Position numbers and translations under genes: made by a program
The notes under the pieces: model-generated
Databases searched by the model: none
What the model saw: the letters and a program-made list of their open reading frames with translations, nothing else
What the model was told of the DNA's origin: nothing
Source of the DNA: Bostrychus sinensis
Taxonomy: Eukaryota > Chordata > Actinopteri > Gobiiformes > Eleotridae
DNA: 64,000 nt
NCBI GenBank assembly: GCA_020698575.1
Contig: CM036253.1
Span: 33,825,719 to 33,889,718, forward strand
Direction of reading: 5' to 3'
Part shown: positions 9,468-23,181 of the stretch, piece after piece
Layout: every line of letters starts with the position of its first letter
Numbering within the stretch: the first letter of the stretch is position 1

Positions 9468-10588
9468 TCTGTAGAAGTCATCTTGTAAACAGTTTGCAGT
9501 CAATGCATGTGTAGTCGCAGCATTTTGTTTGTGCATTGTGGCAAGCTACATAAGGAAGTCCATGCCAGCTTTACCCAAATCTACGATTCAAGTAGAGAAC
9601 GTTAGATCTTGAATCTAAAGTTCTCCCGGCTTTAAGCCACGGTAGCTTCAAGCCAATATCAATTATTATTGATTTCCTATGTGACGGGAGGTGTCTCTTT
9701 GAATGGATTTCTTGAATTTTAAGCAATCCACATTGTCATGTGTTCAACACTGGTGAAGTTTTTCATGGTCTGGAAATATACTCTTCCCAGATTGTTCCTT
9801 CTTACAGTCTCACCTTCATCTGAATGCCATTGCAGAAAAGTTTCAATCTGGTTTCAGGGCCCGACACAGCACTGGATCTGCGCCACTGAGAGTGCAAAAC
9901 AACATCCTTGCAGCCCTGGACACCAAAAAGTCAGCAGTGCTGGTGTTATTAGACCTTTTAGGTGCCTTTGACACCGTGGATCATGCTGCCCTTATCTCCT
10001 GTCTTGAACACTGTGTTGGACTTTGTGGAGCAGTGCTGGAATGGTTCTCTTCATACCTTTCAAACCGGATTTTTCCCGTCATGCTTAATGAGTTCTCCTC
10101 CCTCCCCCTCTCTCCTTAGGTGTACCACAAGGCTCAGTCCTTTTAAGGTATAAGCCCTGAGAGAGAAGTGTGACCGCTCACAAAATCAACAAAGTTTTCA
10201 AGCTAATTAGTGAGAAATGGAATGGGATTTCCCTCTACAGTAGAGCAGTGATGACAAAAGCTTATATCGTGATTAATTTATTCTACCAGTAATAGGCTAA
10301 ATAAATTTGGTCATGCCCTTTAACAATTTATTTGCAACATTTTCTGCTGCTGAATTTTTATCACTGAAGCTTCAACTTTCAACTTTCTTGGATCGCGTTG
10401 CAAGCCAGCGTGTGCATGAAGACATGCACGAGAATCACATGTCGCTTGACAAGAGGGAGACTCGCAAGCATTGCCTCATCACTCAGCTTCCATAGGGAAC
10501 ACACAGAGGAGAAGCAATGTCACCTCCATTACCCCATTACCCTGCTACTTTTCAGGCCTAGTCAAACTTCGTGCATGAGCAAGAGTCT

Positions 10589-10660
10589 AGGTTCCACTGA
10601 GATTTGAACTCAGATCACTGGATTCAGAGTCCAGAGTGCTAACCATTACACCATGGAACA
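10589..10660 (-). tRNA. tRNA-Gln(CTG), unit-end copy, unit 2
   Basis: Shares the T1/C72 mismatch; otherwise intact. Confidence 0.8.
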
Positions 10661-11611
10661 AGATGATGAGAAAGTATAAATGAGCAGCCCCTGCTGGAAG
10701 CAGTTAGAATGACAATGTTTTACCTGGTAAAAAAAAAAGAAGCAAACATAAGGCACAACTGATCGCTGGCTTACGATTAATGCAGAACATCCATTGTGAG
10801 GTGGCATAAGACAGAGACACGTTTGAAAGTTTGTCCGGAGTTCAAAAGACAGCTGGAACAACGGGACAAATCATTGTTTTAATTTGGAAGGTGTTCCAAG
10901 TGGAAGAAGGCAAATGCACAGAGAAGGAGCAGGAATGGTTGGAGAAAGAGAAGGCCTACCAGGAGAAGGAAACAACAAGTGGAGGTCAATTTGTAAACAG
11001 GTTGCAGTCAATGCATGTGTAGTCACAGTATTCTGCTTGTGCATTGTGGCACGCTATGTAAGGAAGTCCATGCCAAATTTACCCAAATCTAAAATTTAAG
11101 ATTTAAACAGGGAACAACAGATCTTTAGTCTAAAGTTCTCCTGGCTTTAAAGGGGCCATATTATGCTTTTTTTGTGCCTTTTAAATTAATTTAGGACACC
11201 TCTGCATCAGCATCTTATGTTTTGTTGGTCAGAAAATGCAGTAATTATTGAAAGAACCCTATTTTAAGAAACGTGTCACTTTAAAAGGCCCTCCCTCCTT
11301 GTGGCTTTTGATTTTGCATCATAGGAGCATTTTAAGCTACTTGGTCTCACACAGAGGCCTCTTTGAATGGATTTCTTGAACATTGTCATGTGTTCACCAC
11401 TGGTGAAGCTTTTCATTGTCTGGAACTACACTGGATATATTTTCCTCTGATTAAGGTGTGTACTGTGCTCAGTCAGTTTTTAACTGTTTGCAAGAAACCC
11501 GGTGCAGATGGTTCCTTCTTACAGCATGGAATCTTTTCCAAAGCAGCTGGATATGCTGCTTCTGCACAACAACTTCTGGCTTTGTCAAGTTTGTGTCATG
11601 AGGTAGAGATT

Positions 11612-11683
11612 AGGTTCCACTGAGATTTGAACTCAGATTGCTGGAGTCAAAGTCCAGAGTGCTAACCATTACACCATGGAACC
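11612..11683 (-). tRNA. tRNA-Gln(TTG), unit 3
   Basis: Consensus copy; anticodon TTG, intact 7-bp acceptor. The 3' flank differs by one base (agatta instead of agaata on the plus strand). Confidence 0.92.
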
Positions 11684-12813
11684 ATAGGCTGTCAACTTAT
11701 AAATGAGCAGCCCCTGCTGGACGCATTTTCACTCCCTCAACATCAAATGAATTTGCTGCAGCATTTTTGATCTCCAATCTGTACACTACTGCTGCCACAC
11801 TTTCCGTGCCCAGATGCCTTCCTTCCTTCCACTCTCTATGCTCCCAGATCCTGGACTCTGTTACTTCTCTCAAGGTTAAGGCTGCCAGATGTGCATCCGA
11901 CTCGTAGCTTAATGACACTACTCCAGCCCTGAGGCGACAATGTAGACAGGCTGAGAGAAAATGGAAGAAGGATGGACTGCAGGTGTCATTAAGTATTTTA
12001 CGGGACAGTCTTGCAGCCTACCAGAGAGCAGTGAAGGAAGCAAAAGCGCAGTATTTATCAAATATCATTTCCAGGAATAGCCACCGCCCTAAAGTTTTAT
12101 TCAGCACTATCAACTCTGTACTAAACCCCATCCCTGCTGTTTTCAATGATGTGTCTGTACATGCTTGTAATGCTTTTCAGCAGTACTTCATGGACAAAGT
12201 TATGTCTGTCAGACAGGCCATCCCAAAGGTCCCCATTGCTGTCCCTCCTGTCCCCACTGTGCAGTGTGTTCTGGAGAAGTTTGAGCCAATTGCACTTAAG
12301 GACCTGAACAAACTTTCCAGGAGCTTAAACCCACCAGCTGCCCTCTAGATGTTGTTCCTGCTAGGTTTATAAAGGAGGTCATTGACACCATAGGGACTTG
12401 CCTTGTCTCATTTATAAATACCTGTCTGAGGTTGGGTACTGTTCCTACTGCCCTTAAACATGCTGTGGTCAGACCGCTCCTCAAAAAAAACAAACCTTGA
12501 CCTCTCTGTTTTGTCGAACTTTCACCCAATTTCTCACCTGCCCTTTCTATCCAAGGTTATGGAGAGACTCGTTCTTTCACAGCTTCAGTCTCACCTTCAT
12601 CTGAATGCCATTGCAGAAAAGTTTCAATCTGGTTTCAGGGCCCGACACAGCACTGGATCTGCACCACTGAGAGTGCAAAACAACATCCTTGCAGCCCTGG
12701 ACACCAAAAAGTAGGCAGTGCTGGTGTTATTAGAGTTTTCAGGTGCCTTTGACACCGTGGATCATGCTGCTACTTTTCAGGCCCAGTCAAACTTGGTGCA
12801 TAAGCTAGAGTTA

Positions 12814-12885
12814 AGGTTCCACTGAGATTTGAACTCAGATCACTGGATTCAGAGTCCAGAGTGCTAACCATTACACCATGGAACC
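12814..12885 (-). tRNA. tRNA-Gln(CTG), unit 3
   Basis: Consensus copy; anticodon CTG. Confidence 0.93.
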
Positions 12886-13035
12886 ATACGACTGCAGCAC
12901 TGTTTAAATGAGCAGCCCCTGTGGGAAGCATTTAGAGTGACGTTTTACCTGTAAAAAATGAAGCAAACAAGACGCACAACTGATCGCTCGCTTACGATTA
13001 ATGCAGAATTTTTGAAACATAAAGGGCATTTTTGT

Positions 13036-13108
13036 GGTTTCATAGTGTAGTGGTCATCACATCTGCTTTACACGCAGAAGGTCCTGGGTTCAATCCCCAG
13101 TGAAACCA
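13036..13108 (+). tRNA. tRNA-Val(TAC), unit 3
   Basis: Consensus copy. Confidence 0.93.
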
Positions 13109-13212
13109 TTGCTCAAGCCCTAACACCTACAAAGTTATGTGATCATTTCTCTATTGAACCCATTAAGATTAGCAGTTTTTTTTTCTTCTTTAACTTTGAT
13201 CTAAAATTTTGT

Positions 13213-13300
13213 GGTTTCATAGTGTAGTGGTCATCACATCTGCCTAACATGCAGAAAGTCCTGGCTGGGTTTGATCCTCTACCGACAGAGCTATCCAGGC
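13213..13300 (+). pseudogene. Chimeric Val/Lys tRNA remnant, unit 3
   Basis: Same junction as at 2346. Confidence 0.8.
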
Positions 13301-14421
13301 TCTGTAGAAGTCATCTTGTAAACAGTTTGCAGTCAATGCATGTGTAGTCGCAGCATTTTGTTTGTGCATTGTGGCAAGCTACATAAGGAAGTCCATGCCA
13401 GCTTTACCCAAATCTACGATTCAAGTAGAGAACGTTAGATCTTGAATCTAAAGTTCTCCCGGCTTTAAGCCACGGTAGCTTCAAGCCAATATCAATTATT
13501 ATTGATTTCCTATGTGACGGGAGGTGTCTCTTTGAATGGATTTCTTGAATTTTAAGCAATCCACATTGTCATGTGTTCAACACTGGTGAAGTTTTTCATG
13601 GTCTGGAAATATACTCTTCCCAGATTGTTCCTTCTTACAGTCTCACCTTCATCTGAATGCCATTGCAGAAAAGTTTCAATCTGGTTTCAGGGCCCGACAC
13701 AGCACTGGATCTGCGCCACTGAGAGTGCAAAACAACATCCTTGCAGCCCTGGACACCAAAAAGTCAGCAGTGCTGGTGTTATTAGACCTTTTAGGTGCCT
13801 TTGACACCGTGGATCATGCTGCCCTTATCTCCTGTCTTGAACACTGTGTTGGACTTTGTGGAGCAGTGCTGGAATGGTTCTCTTCATACCTTTCAAACCG
13901 GATTTTTCCCGTCATGCTTAATGAGTTCTCCTCCCTCCCCCTCTCTCCTTAGGTGTACCACAAGGCTCAGTCCTTTTAAGGTATAAGCCCTGAGAGAGAA
14001 GTGTGACCGCTCACAAAATCAACAAAGTTTTCAAGCTAATTAGTGAGAAATGGAATGGGATTTCCCTCTACAGTAGAGCAGTGATGACAAAAGCTTATAT
14101 CGTGATTAATTTATTCTACCAGTAATAGGCTAAATAAATTTGGTCATGCCCTTTAACAATTTATTTGCAACATTTTCTGCTGCTGAATTTTTATCACTGA
14201 AGCTTCAACTTTCAACTTTCTTGGATCGCGTTGCAAGCCAGCGTGTGCATGAAGACATGCACGAGAATCACATGTCGCTTGACAAGAGGGAGACTCGCAA
14301 GCATTGCCTCATCACTCAGCTTCCATAGGGAACACACAGAGGAGAAGCAATGTCACCTCCATTACCCCATTACCCTGCTACTTTTCAGGCCTAGTCAAAC
14401 TTCGTGCATGAGCAAGAGTCT

Positions 14422-14493
14422 AGGTTCCACTGAGATTTGAACTCAGATCACTGGATTCAGAGTCCAGAGTGCTAACCATTACACCATGGAACA
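14422..14493 (-). tRNA. tRNA-Gln(CTG), unit-end copy, unit 3
   Basis: Shares the T1/C72 mismatch; otherwise intact. Confidence 0.8.
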
Positions 14494-15443
14494 AGATGAT
14501 GAGAAAGTATAAATGAGCAGCCCCTGCTGGAAGCAGTTAGAATGACAATGTTTTACCTGGTAAAAAAAAAAGAAGCAAACATAAGGCACAACTGATCGCT
14601 GGCTTACGATTAATGCAGAACATCCATTGTGAGGTGGCATAAGACAGAGACACGTTTGAAAGTTTGTCCGGAGTTCAAAAGACAGCTGGAACAACGGGAC
14701 AAATCATTGTTTTAATTTGGAAGGTGTTCCAAGTGGAAGAAGGCAAATGCACAGAGAAGGAGCAGGAATGGTTGGAGAAAGAGAAGGCCTACCAGGAGAA
14801 GGAAACAACAAGTGGAGGTCAATTTGTAAACAGGTTGCAGTCAATGCATGTGTAGTCACAGTATTCTGCTTGTGCATTGTGGCACGCTATGTAAGGAAGT
14901 CCATGCCAAATTTACCCAAATCTAAAATTTAAGATTTAAACAGGGAACAACAGATCTTTAGTCTAAAGTTCTCCTGGCTTTAAAGGGGCCATATTATGCT
15001 TTTTTGTGCCTTTTAAATTAATTTAGGACACCTCTGCATCAGCATCTTATGTTTTGTTGGTCAGAAAATGCAGTAATTATTGAAAGAACCCTATTTTAAG
15101 AAACGTGTCACTTTAAAAGGCCCTCCCTCCTTGTGGCTTTTGATTTTGCATCATAGGAGCATTTTAAGCTACTTGGTCTCACACAGAGGCCTCTTTGAAT
15201 GGATTTCTTGAACATTGTCATGTGTTCACCACTGGTGAAGCTTTTCATTGTCTGGAACTACACTGGATATATTTTCCTCTGATTAAGGTGTGTACTGTGC
15301 TCAGTCAGTTTTTAACTGTTTGCAAGAAACCCGGTGCAGATGGTTCCTTCTTACAGCATGGAATCTTTTCCAAAGCAGCTGGATATGCTGCTTCTGCACA
15401 ACAACTTCTGGCTTTGTCAAGTTTGTGTCATGAGGTAGAGATT

Positions 15444-15515
15444 AGGTTCCACTGAGATTTGAACTCAGATTGCTGGAGTCAAAGTCCAGAGTGCTAACCA
15501 TTACACCATGGAACC
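15444..15515 (-). tRNA. tRNA-Gln(TTG), unit 4
   Basis: Consensus copy; all stems intact. Confidence 0.92.
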
Positions 15516-16645
15516 ATAGGCTGTCAACTTATAAATGAGCAGCCCCTGCTGGACGCATTTTCACTCCCTCAACATCAAATGAATTTGCTGCAGCATTTTT
15601 GATCTCCAATCTGTACACTACTGCTGCCACACTTTCCGTGCCCAGATGCCTTCCTTCCTTCCACTCTCTATGCTCCCAGATCCTGGACTCTGTTACTTCT
15701 CTCAAGGTTAAGGCTGCCAGATGTGCATCCGACTCGTAGCTTAATGACACTACTCCAGCCCTGAGGCGACAATGTAGACAGGCTGAGAGAAAATGGAAGA
15801 AGGATGGACTGCAGGTGTCATTAAGTATTTTACGGGACAGTCTTGCAGCCTACCAGAGAGCAGTGAAGGAAGCAAAAGCGCAGTATTTATCAAATATCAT
15901 TTCCAGGAATAGCCACCGCCCTAAAGTTTTATTCAGCACTATCAACTCTGTACTAAACCCCATCCCTGCTGTTTTCAATGATGTGTCTGTACATGCTTGT
16001 AATGCTTTTCAGCAGTACTTCATGGACAAAGTTATGTCTGTCAGACAGGCCATCCCAAAGGTCCCCATTGCTGTCCCTCCTGTCCCCACTGTGCAGTGTG
16101 TTCTGGAGAAGTTTGAGCCAATTGCACTTAAGGACCTGAACAAACTTTCCAGGAGCTTAAACCCACCAGCTGCCCTCTAGATGTTGTTCCTGCTAGGTTT
16201 ATAAAGGAGGTCATTGACACCATAGGGACTTGCCTTGTCTCATTTATAAATACCTGTCTGAGGTTGGGTACTGTTCCTACTGCCCTTAAACATGCTGTGG
16301 TCAGACCGCTCCTCAAAAAAAACAAACCTTGACCTCTCTGTTTTGTCGAACTTTCACCCAATTTCTCACCTGCCCTTTCTATCCAAGGTTATGGAGAGAC
16401 TCGTTCTTTCACAGCTTCAGTCTCACCTTCATCTGAATGCCATTGCAGAAAAGTTTCAATCTGGTTTCAGGGCCCGACACAGCACTGGATCTGCACCACT
16501 GAGAGTGCAAAACACCATCCTTGCAGCCCTGGACACCAAAAAGTAGGCAGTGCTGGTGTTATTAGAGTTTTCAGGTGCCTTTGACACCATGGATCATGCT
16601 GCTACTTTTCAGGCCCAGTCAAACTTGGTGCATAAGCTAGAGTTA

Positions 16646-16717
16646 AGGTTCCACTGAGATTTGAACTCAGATCACTGGATTCAGAGTCCAGAGTGCTAAC
16701 CATTACACCATGGAACC
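16646..16717 (-). tRNA. tRNA-Gln(CTG), unit 4
   Basis: Consensus copy; anticodon CTG. Confidence 0.93.
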
Positions 16718-16867
16718 ATACGACTGCAGCACTGTTTAAATGAGCAGCCCCTGTGGGAAGCATTTAGAGTGACGTTTTACCTGTAAAAAATGAAGCAAAC
16801 AAGACGCACAACTGATCGCTCGCTTACGATTAATGCAGAATTTTTGAAACATAAAGGGCATTTTTGT

Positions 16868-16940
16868 GGTTTCATAGTGTAGTGGTCATCACATCTGCTT
16901 TACACGCAGAAGGTCCTGGGTTCAATCCCCAGTGAAACCA
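16868..16940 (+). tRNA. tRNA-Val(TAC), unit 4
   Basis: Consensus copy. Confidence 0.93.
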
Positions 16941-17044
16941 TTGCTCAAGCCCTAACACCTACAAAGTTATGTGATCATTTCTCTATTGAACCCATTAAGA
17001 TTAGCAGTTTTTTTTTCTTCTTTAACTTTGATCTAAAATTTTGT

Positions 17045-17132
17045 GGTTTCATAGTGTAGTGGTCATCACATCTGCCTAACATGCAGAAAGTCCTGGCTGG
17101 GTTTGATCCTCTACCGACAGAGCTATCCAGGC
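17045..17132 (+). pseudogene. Chimeric Val/Lys tRNA remnant, unit 4
   Basis: Same junction as at 2346. Confidence 0.8.
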
Positions 17133-18253
17133 TCTGTAGAAGTCATCTTGTAAACAGTTTGCAGTCAATGCATGTGTAGTCGCAGCATTTTGTTTGTGCA
17201 TTGTGGCAAGCTACATAAGGAAGTCCATGCCAGCTTTACCCAAATCTACGATTCAAGTAGAGAACGTTAGATCTTGAATCTAAAGTTCTCCCGGCTTTAA
17301 GCCACGGTAGCTTCAAGCCAATATCAATTATTATTGATTTCCTATGTGACGGGAGGTGTCTCTTTGAATGGATTTCTTGAATTTTAAGCAATCCACATTG
17401 TCATGTGTTCAACACTGGTGAAGTTTTTCATGGTCTGGAAATATACTCTTCCCAGATTGTTCCTTCTTACAGTCTCACCTTCATCTGAATGCCATTGCAG
17501 AAAAGTTTCAATCTGGTTTCAGGGCCCGACACAGCACTGGATCTGCGCCACTGAGAGTGCAAAACAACATCCTTGCAGCCCTGGACACCAAAAAGTCAGC
17601 AGTGCTGGTGTTATTAGACCTTTTAGGTGCCTTTGACACCGTGGATCATGCTGCCCTTATCTCCTGTCTTGAACACTGTGTTGGACTTTGTGGAGCAGTG
17701 CTGGAATGGTTCTCTTCATACCTTTCAAACCGGATTTTTCCCGTCATGCTTAATGAGTTCTCCTCCCTCCCCCTCTCTCCTTAGGTGTACCACAAGGCTC
17801 AGTCCTTTTAAGGTATAAGCCCTGAGAGAGAAGTGTGACCGCTCACAAAATCAACAAAGTTTTCAAGCTAATTAGTGAGAAATGGAATGGGATTTCCCTC
17901 TACAGTAGAGCAGTGATGACAAAAGCTTATATCGTGATTAATTTATTCTACCAGTAATAGGCTAAATAAATTTGGTCATGCCCTTTAACAATTTATTTGC
18001 AACATTTTCTGCTGCTGAATTTTTATCACTGAAGCTTCAACTTTCAACTTTCTTGGATCGCGTTGCAAGCCAGCGTGTGCATGAAGACATGCACGAGAAT
18101 CACATGTCGCTTGACAAGAGGGAGACTCGCAAGCATTGCCTCATCACTCAGCTTCCATAGGGAACACACAGAGGAGAAGCAATGTCACCTCCATTACCCC
18201 ATTACCCTGCTACTTTTCAGGCCTAGTCAAACTTCGTGCATGAGCAAGAGTCT

Positions 18254-18325
18254 AGGTTCCACTGAGATTTGAACTCAGATCACTGGATTCAGAGTCCAGA
18301 GTGCTAACCATTACACCATGGAACA
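18254..18325 (-). tRNA. tRNA-Gln(CTG), unit-end copy, unit 4
   Basis: Shares the T1/C72 mismatch; otherwise intact. Confidence 0.8.
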
Positions 18326-19276
18326 AGATGATGAGAAAGTATAAATGAGCAGCCCCTGCTGGAAGCAGTTAGAATGACAATGTTTTACCTGGTAAAAAAA
18401 AAAGAAGCAAACATAAGGCACAACTGATCGCTGGCTTACGATTAATGCAGAACATCCATTGTGAGGTGGCATAAGACAGAGACACGTTTGAAAGTTTGTC
18501 CGGAGTTCAAAAGACAGCTGGAACAACGGGACAAATCATTGTTTTAATTTGGAAGGTGTTCCAAGTGGAAGAAGGCAAATGCACAGAGAAGGAGCAGGAA
18601 TGGTTGGAGAAAGAGAAGGCCTACCAGGAGAAGGAAACAACAAGTGGAGGTCAATTTGTAAACAGGTTGCAGTCAATGCATGTGTAGTCACAGTATTCTG
18701 CTTGTGCATTGTGGCACGCTATGTAAGGAAGTCCATGCCAAATTTACCCAAATCTAAAATTTAAGATTTAAACAGGGAACAACAGATCTTTAGTCTAAAG
18801 TTCTCCTGGCTTTAAAGGGGCCATATTATGCTTTTTTTGTGCCTTTTAAATTAATTTAGGACACCTCTGCATCAGCATCTTATGTTTTGTTGGTCAGAAA
18901 ATGCAGTAATTATTGAAAGAACCCTATTTTAAGAAACGTGTCACTTTAAAAGGCCCTCCCTCCTTGTGGCTTTTGATTTTGCATCATAGGAGCATTTTAA
19001 GCTACTTGGTCTCACACAGAGGCCTCTTTGAATGGATTTCTTGAACATTGTCATGTGTTCACCACTGGTGAAGCTTTTCATTGTCTGGAACTACACTGGA
19101 TATATTTTCCTCTGATTAAGGTGTGTACTGTGCTCAGTCAGTTTTTAACTGTTTGCAAGAAACCCGGTGCAGATGGTTCCTTCTTACAGCATGGAATCTT
19201 TTCCAAAGCAGCTGGATATGCTGCTTCTGCACAACAACTTCTGGCTTTGTCAAGTTTGTGTCATGAGGTAGAGATT

Positions 19277-19348
19277 AGGTTCCACTGAGATTTGAACTCA
19301 GATTGCTGGAGTCAAAGTCCAGAGTGCTAACCATTACACCATGGAACC
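19277..19348 (-). tRNA. tRNA-Gln(TTG), unit 5
   Basis: Consensus copy; all stems intact. Confidence 0.92.
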
Positions 19349-20478
19349 ATAGGCTGTCAACTTATAAATGAGCAGCCCCTGCTGGACGCATTTTCACTCC
19401 CTCAACATCAAATGAATTTGCTGCAGCATTTTTGATCTCCAATCTGTACACTACTGCTGCCACACTTTCCGTGCCCAGATGCCTTCCTTCCTTCCACTCT
19501 CTATGCTCCCAGATCCTGGACTCTGTTACTTCTCTCAAGGTTAAGGCTGCCAGATGTGCATCCGACTCGTAGCTTAATGACACTACTCCAGCCCTGAGGC
19601 GACAATGTAGACAGGCTGAGAGAAAATGGAAGAAGGATGGACTGCAGGTGTCATTAAGTATTTTACGGGACAGTCTTGCAGCCTACCAGAGAGCAGTGAA
19701 GGAAGCAAAAGCGCAGTATTTATCAAATATCATTTCCAGGAATAGCCACCGCCCTAAAGTTTTATTCAGCACTATCAACTCTGTACTAAACCCCATCCCT
19801 GCTGTTTTCAATGATGTGTCTGTACATGCTTGTAATGCTTTTCAGCAGTACTTCATGGACAAAGTTATGTCTGTCAGACAGGCCATCCCAAAGGTCCCCA
19901 TTGCTGTCCCTCCTGTCCCCACTGTGCAGTGTGTTCTGGAGAAGTTTGAGCCAATTGCACTTAAGGACCTGAACAAACTTTCCAGGAGCTTAAACCCACC
20001 AGCTGCCCTCTAGATGTTGTTCCTGCTAGGTTTATAAAGGAGGTCATTGACACCATAGGGACTTGCCTTGTCTCATTTATAAATACCTGTCTGAGGTTGG
20101 GTACTGTTCCTACTGCCCTTAAACATGCTGTGGTCAGACCGCTCCTCAAAAAAAACAAACCTTGACCTCTCTGTTTTGTCGAACTTTCACCCAATTTCTC
20201 ACCTGCCCTTTCTATCCAAGGTTATGGAGAGACTCGTTCTTTCACAGCTTCAGTCTCACCTTCATCTGAATGCCATTGCAGAAAAGTTTCAATCTGGTTT
20301 CAGGGCCCGACACAGCACTGGATCTGCACCACTGAGAGTGCAAAACAACATCCTTGCAGCCCTGGACACCAAAAAGTAGGCAGTGCTGGTGTTATTAGAG
20401 TTTTCAGGTGCCTTTGACACCGTGGATCATGCTGCTACTTTTCAGGCCCAGTCAAACTTGGTGCATAAGCTAGAGTTA

Positions 20479-20550
20479 AGGTTCCACTGAGATTTGAACT
20501 CAGATCACTGGATTCAGAGTCCAGAGTGCTAACCATTACACCATGGAACC
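20479..20550 (-). tRNA. tRNA-Gln(CTG), unit 5
   Basis: Consensus copy; anticodon CTG. Confidence 0.93.
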
Positions 20551-20700
20551 ATACGACTGCAGCACTGTTTAAATGAGCAGCCCCTGTGGGAAGCATTTAG
20601 AGTGACGTTTTACCTGTAAAAAATGAAGCAAACAAGACGCACAACTGATCGCTCGCTTACGATTAATGCAGAATTTTTGAAACATAAAGGGCATTTTTGT

Positions 20701-20773
20701 GGTTTCATAGTGTAGTGGTCATCACATCTGCTTTACACGCAGAAGGTCCTGGGTTCAATCCCCAGTGAAACCA
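20701..20773 (+). tRNA. tRNA-Val(TAC), unit 5
   Basis: Consensus copy. Confidence 0.93.
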
Positions 20774-20877
20774 TTGCTCAAGCCCTAACACCTACAAAGT
20801 TATGTGATCATTTCTCTATTGAACCCATTAAGATTAGCAGTTTTTTTTTCTTCTTTAACTTTGATCTAAAATTTTGT

Positions 20878-20965
20878 GGTTTCATAGTGTAGTGGTCATC
20901 ACATCTGCCTAACATGCAGAAAGTCCTGGCTGGGTTTGATCCTCTACCGACAGAGCTATCCAGGC
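20878..20965 (+). pseudogene. Chimeric Val/Lys tRNA remnant, unit 5
   Basis: Same junction as at 2346. Confidence 0.8.
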
Positions 20966-22086
20966 TCTGTAGAAGTCATCTTGTAAACAGTTTGCAGTCA
21001 ATGCATGTGTAGTCGCAGCATTTTGTTTGTGCATTGTGGCAAGCTACATAAGGAAGTCCATGCCAGCTTTACCCAAATCTACGATTCAAGTAGAGAACGT
21101 TAGATCTTGAATCTAAAGTTCTCCCGGCTTTAAGCCACGGTAGCTTCAAGCCAATATCAATTATTATTGATTTCCTATGTGACGGGAGGTGTCTCTTTGA
21201 ATGGATTTCTTGAATTTTAAGCAATCCACATTGTCATGTGTTCAACACTGGTGAAGTTTTTCATGGTCTGGAAATATACTCTTCCCAGATTGTTCCTTCT
21301 TACAGTCTCACCTTCATCTGAATGCCATTGCAGAAAAGTTTCAATCTGGTTTCAGGGCCCGACACAGCACTGGATCTGCGCCACTGAGAGTGCAAAACAA
21401 CATCCTTGCAGCCCTGGACACCAAAAAGTCAGCAGTGCTGGTGTTATTAGACCTTTTAGGTGCCTTTGACACCGTGGATCATGCTGCCCTTATCTCCTGT
21501 CTTGAACACTGTGTTGGACTTTGTGGAGCAGTGCTGGAATGGTTCTCTTCATACCTTTCAAACCGGATTTTTCCCGTCATGCTTAATGAGTTCTCCTCCC
21601 TCCCCCTCTCTCCTTAGGTGTACCACAAGGCTCAGTCCTTTTAAGGTATAAGCCCTGAGAGAGAAGTGTGACCGCTCACAAAATCAACAAAGTTTTCAAG
21701 CTAATTAGTGAGAAATGGAATGGGATTTCCCTCTACAGTAGAGCAGTGATGACAAAAGCTTATATCGTGATTAATTTATTCTACCAGTAATAGGCTAAAT
21801 AAATTTGGTCATGCCCTTTAACAATTTATTTGCAACATTTTCTGCTGCTGAATTTTTATCACTGAAGCTTCAACTTTCAACTTTCTTGGATCGCGTTGCA
21901 AGCCAGCGTGTGCATGAAGACATGCACGAGAATCACATGTCGCTTGACAAGAGGGAGACTCGCAAGCATTGCCTCATCACTCAGCTTCCATAGGGAACAC
22001 ACAGAGGAGAAGCAATGTCACCTCCATTACCCCATTACCCTGCTACTTTTCAGGCCTAGTCAAACTTCGTGCATGAGCAAGAGTCT

Positions 22087-22158
22087 AGGTTCCACTGAGA
22101 TTTGAACTCAGATCACTGGATTCAGAGTCCAGAGTGCTAACCATTACACCATGGAACA
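22087..22158 (-). tRNA. tRNA-Gln(CTG), unit-end copy, unit 5
   Basis: Shares the T1/C72 mismatch; otherwise intact. Confidence 0.8.
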
Positions 22159-23109
22159 AGATGATGAGAAAGTATAAATGAGCAGCCCCTGCTGGAAGCA
22201 GTTAGAATGACAATGTTTTACCTGGTAAAAAAAAAAGAAGCAAACATAAGGCACAACTGATCGCTGGCTTACGATTAATGCAGAACATCCATTGTGAGGT
22301 GGCATAAGACAGAGACACGTTTGAAAGTTTGTCCGGAGTTCAAAAGACAGCTGGAACAACGGGACAAATCATTGTTTTAATTTGGAAGGTGTTCCAAGTG
22401 GAAGAAGGCAAATGCACAGAGAAGGAGCAGGAATGGTTGGAGAAAGAGAAGGCCTACCAGGAGAAGGAAACAACAAGTGGAGGTCAATTTGTAAACAGGT
22501 TGCAGTCAATGCATGTGTAGTCACAGTATTCTGCTTGTGCATTGTGGCACGCTATGTAAGGAAGTCCATGCCAAATTTACCCAAATCTAAAATTTAAGAT
22601 TTAAACAGGGAACAACAGATCTTTAGTCTAAAGTTCTCCTGGCTTTAAAGGGGCCATATTATGCTTTTTTTGTGCCTTTTAAATTAATTTAGGACACCTC
22701 TGCATCAGCATCTTATGTTTTGTTGGTCAGAAAATGCAGTAATTATTGAAAGAACCCTATTTTAAGAAACGTGTCACTTTAAAAGGCCCTCCCTCCTTGT
22801 GGCTTTTGATTTTGCATCATAGGAGCATTTTAAGCTACTTGGTCTCACACAGAGGCCTCTTTGAATGGATTTCTTGAACATTGTCATGTGTTCACCACTG
22901 GTGAAGCTTTTCATTGTCTGGAACTACACTGGATATATTTTCCTCTGATTAAGGTGTGTACTGTGCTCAGTCAGTTTTTAACTGTTTGCAAGAAACCCGG
23001 TGCAGATGGTTCCTTCTTACAGCATGGAATCTTTTCCAAAGCAGCTGGATATGCTGCTTCTGCACAACAACTTCTGGCTTTGTCAAGTTTGTGTCATGAG
23101 GTAGAGATT

Positions 23110-23181
23110 AGGTTCCACTGAGATTTGAACTCAGATTGCTGGAGTCAAAGTCCAGAGTGCTAACCATTACACCATGGAACC
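23110..23181 (-). tRNA. tRNA-Gln(TTG), unit 6
   Basis: Consensus copy; all stems intact. Confidence 0.92.

Larger units (their letters stand above)
5450..10883 (+). repeat. Array unit 2 (long, 5,434 bp)
   Basis: Second consecutive long unit. L2 fragments lie at 6294-7336, 8204-8543 and 9805-10144. The first inner block has the T marker at about 7687. One extra base near 8587 (aaaatctaac instead of aaaatcaac) explains the 1-bp longer length. The tail reads gatgatgag, as in most units. Confidence 0.95.
10884..14716 (+). repeat. Array unit 3 (short, 3,833 bp)
   Basis: First short unit, with L2 fragments at 11728-12770 and 13638-13977. From here to unit 7 the region before the Gln-TTG gene has the 'aagaaacccggtgc' haplotype, whereas units 1, 2 and 9 have 'aaaaaacccagtgc'. 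Confidence 0.95.
14717..18548 (+). repeat. Array unit 4 (short, 3,832 bp)
   Basis: L2 fragments at 15560-16602 and 17470-17809. One T is missing from the run near 15001. Private changes near 16514 (aacaccatcc) and 16590 (gacaccatgg) lie in the L2 part; the same bases recur singly in unit 7 (aacaccatcc) and unit 6 (gacaccatgg), a mosaic distribution. Confidence 0.95.
18549..22381 (+). repeat. Array unit 5 (short, 3,833 bp)
   Basis: L2 fragments at 19393-20435 and 21303-21642. I saw no private indels; this is a good consensus copy of the short unit. Confidence 0.95.
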